Part shown: in pieces, positions 1-9,900 of the stretch
Layout of the letters: each line of letters opens with the position of its first letter
Numbering within the stretch: the stretch's first letter is position 1
Source: Trematomus loennbergii
Lineage: Eukaryota > Chordata > Actinopteri > Perciformes > Nototheniidae
Length of the DNA stretch: 64,000 bases
Reading direction: 5' to 3'
NCBI GenBank assembly: GCA_012861695.1
Contig: JAAOOA010000599.1
Coordinates: 184,501 to 248,500 of the forward strand
Program-made: the position numbers and the translations under genes
The notes under the pieces: generated by a model
The model's database searches: none
What the model was told of the DNA's origin: nothing
What the model saw: the letters and a program-made list of their open reading frames with translations, nothing else

Positions 1-589
1 TTATATTCCATGGAATGCTCTTAACATCCCGATAGCAATGAATATCTGAAGTGCTTTGACAATAAATCCATAAAATAATATCATCTGTGGAAGCTGTAGT
101 ACTGTAAAAAGCACGACCAATCATCTGAGCCGGCCCGGCTAAATAACTGGATGGCCTACCTGCCTGTCAGCCTTCCATCTGTGCACAAACTTATCTCGTG
201 CCCTCATTGGTCATGTGCGCGTTCGTGTGTGTTGGAGGAGGGGCTCTGTGAGGAAGTGGCAGATTGTGTATTTTCAAATTCTAGCGATCTCGAGCCGGTT
301 TCTCAACTTACCTACCCCACCTTTAACTCTTTTCAGGGTGCAGCTATAGGTTTGATTTATTTAAAGTGGTCAATTTTAACTGTATTTTTTTTTCTTCAGT
401 GTGCAGAGGACTCCCAAAGTGCTGTGTTATTTATTTTAAATGCCTGTGTATTTTTTGTAATTCTCCTTATAAGAGTTCTTTGTTTCTTATTAGAGGTTAA
501 CAGTTTTATAATGTAATAATAATAAATGCAAAAAAACTGTAGTTTTTGTCTATAATTTTATAGTAACTTTATAAGCGATCAAGCTATCA

Positions 590-700
590 ATTATGTTTTG
601 CGGCTCCAGACAAATAAATTGTTGGAAAAGGGGGCAAAATGGCTCTTTTGGTCAAAAAGGTTGCAGACCCCTGCTCGACCCCTGCTCGCCCCCTGCTCGC
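590..700. mobile_element. DNA-transposon terminal fragment (hAT-like)
   Basis: The stretch around GGCAAAATGGCTCTTTTGGT and AAAAAGGTTGCAGACCCCTG resembles the end of a common vertebrate hAT family. It is followed by a GACCCCTGCTC triplication and by three copies of a roughly 24-bp TCCTCCATTTTGAATCCTTC unit (750-815). The family is from memory and not confirmed. Positions 1-590 show no supported gene. Confidence 0.35.
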
Positions 701-986
701 CCAGTGAGGTTTATAGTTCTTTTGACACTTTTCTAACCTTTTTACATTCCTTTCCTCCATTTTGAATCCTTCTCTTTCCTCCATTTTGAATCCTTCTCTT
801 TCCTCCATTTTGAATCCCCAGACAACACATGTTCCTGTTTTACATCTTTGACCTTTAAACCCTTGTCTTTTCAATTTCCAGAATAAGGATATTTAACCTG
901 TTTTAAGACTTAACAGGGAGGAAAGTAAACATTCATGGTGATGAAGAGCATGGTGATGAAGAGCAGGGGGATTGACAGTGACTCAC

Positions 987-3900
987 ATCAGGAGGAAACC
1001 AGGTAGTTGGCAAAGGGAGGGATGGAGATCACCAGCAGAGGAAGGGCCTTCGCCACGTCTCTGCGGAACTGAGGGACAGAAGAAGAGCTGCCTTAGATCA
1101 AACGTTTCAAATCAGTTTCAAGATACGTTAAAAAAGTCTGCTATTTGTTTGTTTGTTTGTTTGTTTGTTTGTTTGTAAATGGTCTGCAGTTGGACTCCTT
1201 TGTTTACTTCTGGAACATGGTGACATCACTATAGAACACTGTGCTCCTATTGGCTAGCGCTCCAACAACATTGTACATGATAGGCTTTGGGCGGGACATC
1301 TTTAAGCAGATTGACCAATCACAACAGAGCCGGCCAGCTAACCAATCAGAGCAGCTCTGGTTTCAGACAGAGGGTGAAATGAGGTGCTGCAGCACAGGAA
1401 GTATGAGAAGAATAAAGAGCTTTTTCACATTAAGCATGGAGACATGTAGAACTACATACTGATATACACCTGAACATCAGCAGGAGAGGACTCTTTAAAG
1501 TAGAGACACTACATACTGATATACACCTGAACATCAGCAGGAGAGGACTCTTTAAAGTAGAGACACTACTACTGATATACACCTGAACATCAGCAGGAGA
1601 GGACTCTTTAAGTAGAGACACTACATACTGATATACACCTGAACATCAGCAGGAGAGGACTCTTAAAGTAGAGACACTACACACTGATATACACCTGAAC
1701 ATCAGCAGGAGAGGACTCTTAAAGTAGAGACACTACATACTGATATACACCTGAACATCAGCAGGAGAGGACTCTTTAAGTAGAGACACTACATACTGAT
1801 ATACACTGAACATCAGCAGAGAGGACTCTTTAAAGTAGAGACACTACATACTGATATACACTGAACATCAGCAGGAGAGGACTCTTTAAAGTAGAGACAC
1901 TACATACTGATATACACCTGAACATCAGCAGGAGAGGACTCTTTAAAGTAGAGACACTACATACTGATATACACCTGAACATCAGCAGGAGAGGACTCTT
2001 TAAAGTAGAGACACTACATACTGATATACACCTGAACATCAGCAGGAGAGGACTCTTTAAAGTAGAGACACTACATACTGATATACACCTGACATCAGCA
2101 GGAGAGGACTCTTTAAAGTAGAGACACTACATACTGATATACACCTGAACATCAGCAGGAGAGGACTCTTTAAGTAGAGACACTACATACTGATATACAC
2201 CTGAACATCAGCAGGAGAGGACTCTTTAAAGTAGAGACACTACATACTGATATACACCTGAACATCAGCAGGAGGGACTCTTTAAAGTAGAGACACTACA
2301 TACTGATATACACCTGAACATCACCAGAGAGACTCTTTAAAGTAGAGACACTACATACTGATATACACCTGAACATCAGCAGGAGAGGACTCTTTAAAGT
2401 AGAGACACTACATACTGATATACACCTGAACATCGCAGGAGAGGACTCTTTAAGTAGACACTACATACTGATATACACCTGAACATCAGCAGGAGAGGGA
2501 CTCTTTAAAGTAGAGACACTACATACTGATATACACCTGAACATCAGCAGGAGAGGACTCTTTAAAGTAGAGACACACATACTGATATACACCTGAACAT
2601 CAGCAGGAGAGGACTCTTTAAAGTAGAGACACTACATACTGACATACACCTGAACATCAGCAGGAGAGGACTCTTTAAAGTAGAGACACTACATACTGAT
2701 ATACACCTGACATCAGCAGGAGGGACTCTTTAAAGTAGAGACACTACACTGATATACACCTGAACATCAGCAGAGGAGTACTCTTTAAAGTAGAGACACT
2801 ACATACTGATATACACCTGAACATCAGCAGGAGAGGACTCTTTAAAGTAGACGCAATAGCAGTATAGCAGGATGTATAGAAATCCTTATTTGGGCTTAAA
2901 CAGCTCTTGTGCCGTTTAAACTAAGTACGCGCTTCCTCTATAGCTGAAGCGAACATCTGTTTCCGGAACAACCGAGATGAACGTTCATATTGCAAAAAAG
3001 AAGACGGCTCTGACGCACTTCCTCACACGAACAGGATGTTGGCAACAGGGTATAAGACGACAAGAAAACGGAGGAGGCAGTTCCTCTTGCTCGAGGACTG
3101 AACACCTGGCTAACGCTAACTAGTAGCACAGCAAAACCTAGACGAATCGGATATAACATATCTGAGCAAAACGTATTTTATTATTATTATTGTGTGGTGT
3201 TACAACTTGTAAAACTTTTAATAAAACTACCTGTTCACACTTGTGAAAGGCAAATAAAGGTCCATGTAGCCCTCTGATTATTACTGAATAAGTGATTAAT
3301 CAGAAGGAAATGTAACCGTCCCCACATAGCTTGAAGAAGACGGGGAGGTTAGCTACCACCCTTAGGAATCCAGCAGTAGACTATTAAAAAACCATATCAG
3401 TAGGAACGATGTATTATGATAAAGGGTATTGAGATTACCTGCGTAATATGGGCGTGGCTCATCCGTCCAGGTTAGAATAATATAACTTGGTGATTAAAAC
3501 GAACCAAAGTATGAAAAACCTTGAGAACTACACCTCTGACCTAAGCATGACCGCCTGGAATCACTGGACATACCAAATCCGGAGCAAGGTGGGAAGGGAG
3601 AGCGCCCTTTGGAAGAAGGGAACTCTAGATGAACATTTGAAGTTGGAAAACTTCCAAGGGAGGGAGTATCATAGAATGAAAGATGGAAGTGTATTATAGG
3701 CCACCAAACACTAGGTAAAACAATCACCCAAGCATTACGCATGGGAACACTAGCCTTGATGAATGGGAATCAACCAAGGAATGGGAAACTAGGACTCAGA
3801 AGATGAGGAGGAATATTCTCTAGAAAAGGGCAGACGGGAACCCGCAGTGGAGATCAATGAACAGTGATGAGGAAACACAGACCCAACAGATGGACTGGGT

Positions 3901-6900
3901 GACAGCAGGCACCCAGAGAGTAGATCCTGAAAAGGAGACAATGATGAGTACCTCAATCACTATCACTAAAGTCAAAGTTCTGACTTCCCAAGGCAAAGAA
4001 GAAATTAAGATCCACCGCTCAAAGTATGAGCTAGAAGTCCTGCACCCAGATATGAAAAAGTGAATACCAGGAGAGAAAAGGGCAGATGTTAATAAAGATA
4101 AAAGAATAAGGTAGTGGAAACCTACAGGGGTTCTGATAGGACAGACATGTCAGATAAACCCCCCCCCATGCTGCCTTGCTCCCTGCTAGAAAATATACAG
4201 ATGGAGTAACTCCTCCACGAAGGAGAAAGGGCAGAAAAGAGGAAGGTTACGAAAAACGAACCCCCCCTTCTTGTGTTCAACAGGAACAAGGATGGAAGGG
4301 GAGGAAAGTGAGATATCAGAAAGAAAAAGGGAAGTTAGAAAGAGGAAGAAAGGAGGAGACTCGCCAGTATAAAGGTAACAGCTGTGAGAGTTGAAGAGCA
4401 CAGAAAGTCAGAGACAGCTGAGAAACCACGAACCCTCAAAGAGCAGCAGGCCAGAAAATGCAAAACCAGACGCAGTTATTGAACATCTCCGACGAAGCGG
4501 ACGGCAAAGCAAACATCATTGTGAAGGAAGATCTGCAGAAGGAGCGCTCCAGTCAGTATCGCATGTGCACAAGTTTAGCCTCCACAGTTCATCTGGGAGG
4601 AAGGTATCTGCCCGTACTGTGATGCAGAGGGAGCGATACAAGCGTTCACTGAGGAAGGAAGCTCAGTAGAGATAATACAAATCGTACAAAGTGAGCGAAC
4701 CATCTGGAAACCGGAATGGCAGGCCACTATTCAAGCAATGAAAGATACGCAGTGGAATCCAAGACTACCAAGAACAGCGGGGACCCACTGAAAGCGATGA
4801 TGGGATGGAGTACCAGGGCGAGGAACCGGACACAACTGGACCCCAGAGCTCCTGGCAGAAGGAGGACAGGGATCCCAGGAATGTCTGTCTCCCCTCCACA
4901 TCCTCGATGAAGAGGAGATCTCCTATTAACGTCGAGGCCCTCAACCTCAACTGGCAAACACTCACCAAAATCGGAGCCGGACAGCTCGGGGAATCAAGCT
5001 CGATAGACCTGGGAGCCCCAATCCGCCCACGGTATCTACAGAAGTGCGCCACCGTGATGGAGGACTGAACATGGGATCGGACCAGATACAAGGGACCCAG
5101 CAGAAGAAGGTATTCCAACGCAGCCCAGAGAGAATAGAGAAAAGCGGAAGAGCCCCTTCAGCTTCGACACCAAAAACATGACAGACCTGACCATGGTGCC
5201 AATGTCATTCTATCACCCAGACATGGACCCCCGCCTCTCCTCAGTCAGTCATCACACTGGCTCGATCACCAAGCAGAGACCAACTGATGAACGAGAAAGG
5301 GCAGAGGCGGAAAAATCTCCTTTGAATATCCGCCAAAAGAAACGAGAAAACACATCCAACATCAAGAGCTCTACTCAGGGTGAGCCGCCTAGTAAACGAA
5401 TCCAAGTTAATTGGAATACACCGTTCCTCAAAGAAGAGATGACCCTGGAACCAAGTCCCCACTACCTGAGACGATTCAAGAAGCCGTGGCTCAAAACTAG
5501 AAGATGTTGAGCAACCTCCCCACAAAGACGAAGAAAAGGTGAGGCAAACAAGTCGCCTTCAAATTCACAGACGAGACAAAAATAAATGTGACCCAGCGGA
5601 CGCAAAACCATGCGCGGCAGGGCAGGAGAGTATGTTGCCGGGGAGCCGTAGGAATATCACATGATGTCCCGCCAGGGTGGGTGATAGCCACATGGGGAGG
5701 CGACTACTTCATCGGCCCAAAAGAAAGGTGTCCGCCATACGGGAAATGGCTCGACAATGAAGAACCTCCCGTGAATATACAAGCAAGGGATGCCTTGAAA
5801 CCTCCGATGAAAAAGGTTTCAGAGGAAAATGATTTCCGAAGCCAGACCAACCCGTTAGTTCTCCCAGAAAAGGAGGATGGGGATGACTGGCACCCGAATG
5901 GTGAACAAGCCACAGGAAGAATAGTGCTGTACACCCATAGTCCCACCGGAGGATACAAAAAGTGCCCCATCAGGTACTTCACCAATCCAAAGAACTGGGA
6001 CACTCTCGCGGGATTCCGCTATGGGGAAAGAGGTTTCCCCCGCTTAACTTACATCTGGAAGTACGATGAACACCGGCACCGAGCTCTACATAATCGCTCA
6101 GCAATGATGTGGCAGAATAAAGGTGACAAAGAATTCAACACAAAGGAGGGAATCAAAAGCCTCCAAGTGACATGTTTCAAAACCAACTCCGACAGCTCAT
6201 ACTTTGCTATCACCGATGATGGATGTGGAAACGTGTATATGCTGACAGACCCAGAACGAGAGGGATGCTATGGAGAAGTCCGAGACAACTCGGGAAGCGC
6301 ATGGGCCGGATGGAACCACAGATGGTCATGATGGAGAAGCTACACAGGACACCCGGGAGACAGAAGTGTACCGGGAGGACGGATACCAAGACCAAGGATG
6401 AAGTAGGAAGAATAGAAGAAAAGACATAGTTCCATAGTAGAAAATGGAACAATGTATTTTATTATATAAAGCTTAAATATGTTAAAAACTGTGTTAAAAC
6501 TCTGTATGCCATAGTCATGTATCGTATAGTTTAACGCAATAGCAATATAGCAGGATGTATAGAAAATCCTTATTTGGGCTTTAACAGCTATCGTGCCGTT
6601 TAAACTAAGTACGCGCTTCCTCTATAGCTGAACAGGATGTTGGCAACAGGGTATAAAGACGACAAGAAAACGGAGGAGAGGCAGTTCCTCTTGCTCGAAG
6701 ACTGAACAACCTGGCTAACGCTAACTAGTAGCACAGCAAAACCTAGACGGATCGGATATAACATATATCTGAGCAAAACGTATTTTATTATTATTATTGT
6801 GTGGTGTTATAACTTGTAATAAAACTACCTGTTCACACTTGTGAAAGGCAAATAAAGGTCCATGTAGCCCTCTGATTATTACTGAATAAGTGACTAGTGT

Positions 6901-9900
6901 TAATTTTGTCAGCTATTTTTGTATTTAGTTTTAGTCTTACCCCTAGATTCCACCGGGTCCGTCTGCGGCGCGTTACGGCTGCGCCGCGGTGCTCACGGCC
7001 ACTCTAGTCAATGGGTGCTATTCCACCACACGCGGCGCGTTACGGCTCAGAAGCGTCCCAGAAGCGGCTCGGCGCAGGGCTCCTCTAAAATTAGGATCGA
7101 ATCCTATTTTTGTCGCGGCGCAGCCGTAACGTAAGGTCAGGCAGGCAGGAAGTGGAACAGTCAGAGCATATATAGCATATATATATAGATATATACACAC
7201 ACACAAACTAATTTTGCAGACCCTATCCCTCTGTAGTCTTTCAAGTAGGAGGAGAAATGCCAGCGTTCTCCTCCGGTTTACAGGCACTGTGTAAATTATA
7301 TATATAGAATAATTATGATGATGAATGCATTTTTTTACCACTAAAATACAGCAACACGTCTTTGATTCATGTCGTTTATAACTGGAATATTACAGTTATT
7401 ATTACCTTTGTCTGTACAAAGTAGCCTGTCCAGGAAATATGCCCAAATCAACAAAAACTGCGAGCCGGCAGGAAAGACGCTCCGCTTCTGAAATGCTTCT
7501 GAAACGCGCCTGGTAGGGCATGACGCCGGAGGAGGCCGGACCAAAACCGCAACGCGGCGCAGACGGCCCGGTGGAATCTAGGGGTTAGTCCTGTATCAAA
7601 TGTCCTTTAGTCATATTTAGTCACATTCATCCTGTTTTTATTTAGTCAAGTTTTAGTCGACTAAAAGTCTTGAGCATTTTAGTCAAAGACAACTAACTAT
7701 TTTAGTCTACTTTTTGTCAATGAAAAAAACTGTTGACATGAGTCTTTTTTAGTCATCAGATTATATAGAACATTTCAGCCAAAACCAATAATTTGTAATT
7801 TTAGTCAAACTTATTTCACAATAAGATTATATCTAATCCTTATTTGATGAAAAACACAGGTTGAATGATTAAGAGAGCAGCTTTGCAGAGAGTGGTCAGG
7901 TTTGTGGTGTTTCAGCTGTGTATGGCCACATGCTTCCCTTCTGATAAAACAATGCATTCTCTTTGTTTCTCCGCCTCATTGTAGCGAAAATGGGCCCAAA
8001 TATCGCCTCGTTTCTTTCTCCCAAGCAGTGGTGGCGTTAGACTTTTTCGTTGTCAGTCATTTTGACCGACAGGATCGTAACATTTCCGTCATAATCCATT
8101 ATTACCCGTCGGGTCTGTACACAACTCGTCACTCACTCGCGCTGACGGGGGGGGGGGGGGGGGTATTCGGTTAACGCGACCACTGCTCCCAAGCCCTGTT
8201 GTTGCCATTTTCCTTTCTGTTAAATAAGGTTAGTTAGACCCGAGTCTTCCTGACAGTTCACAGTGTGCCGCTGCCCGGTGTAATTCAAATGTACCGCCGC
8301 GTAGAAAGTAGAGACACTACATACTGATATACACCTGAACATCAGCAGGAGAGGACTCTTTAAAGTAGAGACACTACATACTGATATACACCTGAACATC
8401 AGCAGGAGAGGACTCTTTAAAGTAGAGACACTACATACTGATATACACCTGAACATCAGCAGGAGAGGACTCTTTAAAGTAGAGACACTACATACTGATA
8501 TACACCTGAACATCAGCAGGAGAGGACTCTTTAAAGTAGAGACACTACATACTGATATACACCTGAACATCAGCAGGAGAGGACTCTTTAAAGTAGAGAC
8601 ACTACATACTGATATACACCTGAACATCAGCAGGAGAGGACTCTTTAAAGTAGAGACACTACATACTGATATACACCTGAACATCAGCAGGAGAGGACTC
8701 TTTAAAGTAGAGACACTACATACTGATATACACCTGAACATCAGCAGGAGAGGACTCTTTAAAGTAGAGACACTACATACTGATATACACCTGAACATCA
8801 GCAGGAGAGGACTCTTTAAAGTAGAGACACTACATACTGATATACACCTGAACATCAGCAGGAGAGGACTCTTTAAAGTAGAGACACTACATACTGATAT
8901 ACACCTGAACATCAGCAGGAGAGGACTCTTTAAAGTAGAGACACTACATACTGATATACACCTGAACATCAGCAGGAGAGGACTCTTTAAAGTAGAGACA
9001 CTACATACTGATATACACCTGAACATCAGCAGGAGAGGACTCTTTAAAGTAGAGACACTACATACTGATATACACCTGAACATCAGCAGGAGAGGACTCT
9101 TTAAAGTAGAGACACTACATACTGATATACACCTTAACATCAGCAGGAGAGACTCTTTAAAGTAGAGACACTACATACTGATATACACCTGAACATCAGC
9201 AGGAGAGGACTCTTTAAAGTAGAGACACTACATACTGATATACACCTTAACATCAGCAGGAGAGGACTCTTTAAAGTAGAGACACTACATACTGATATAC
9301 ACCTGAACATCAGCAGGAGAGTACTCTTTAAAGTAGAGACACTACATACTGATAAACACCTGCCTCAGTATCTGGTGATTGTGTGATCATATTTGATAAA
9401 GGACTGACCTGTCGGAGCTTCTCCATGTCCCTGTAGGGCAGATCCTTGAACTGCAGTTTGTCAGAGTGCATGTTCACTTTTATCCTCACACTTCTTTACC
9501 GTCTCTGAACAGCAGCTTGATCCCTGGAACCATTCAATTAAAAAAATCAATTAAGGTAATGTGAAAGCTGATGATAAGAAATATGTGGAAAGAACAAACT
9601 GATGGCGGTCAATGTTAACCTCTGTAATATTTGTAACATTGACCGCCATCAGTTAACCTCTCTTGTTGGAACAGAGTATGATAGGGGACCTTTAAATGAT
9701 GTAGGAGTTCAAAGATGATCGTACCTTCCACAAAAGTGTGATAGAGCAGGAAGAAGCGAGGAAATCTTGTTTTGAGGAAACTTTCATATTTGGAGTTGAC
9801 TATCTGGACGTATCGCCCCAAACCTCGTCTGACTTGAGACGTGGAGTAGAGTCTGCAGAGAGGGGGAATAAGTGTATTTATTATAAAACATCAGGAAGGA

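Larger units (their letters stand above)
2851..6893 (+). mobile_element. LTR retroelement, non-autonomous or degraded, inside letmd1 intron 3
   Basis: Direct repeats at 2851-3294 and 6534-6893 bracket an internal region of about 3.2 kb. Each repeat holds a TATA-like motif (GTATAAAG in the 3' copy at 6651; GTATAAGA in the 5' copy), then AATAAA-type signals (TAATAAAAC and CAAATAAAGG), as expected of LTRs. A purine-rich tract lies near 6399-6424. The 5' LTR has about 78 bp (near 2950-3028) absent from the 3' one. The 5' edge passes directly into the 57-bp array, so its first part may be lost. No reverse transcriptase, integrase or protease motifs are visible. Internal reading frames are broken into short pieces, apart from one of 247 codons. 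Confidence 0.7.

Noticed and set aside
8220..9140. A 306-codon minus-strand open frame
   Set aside because: It is the 57-bp minisatellite read in its open phase. Its composition is periodic and it has no start context or splice signals.
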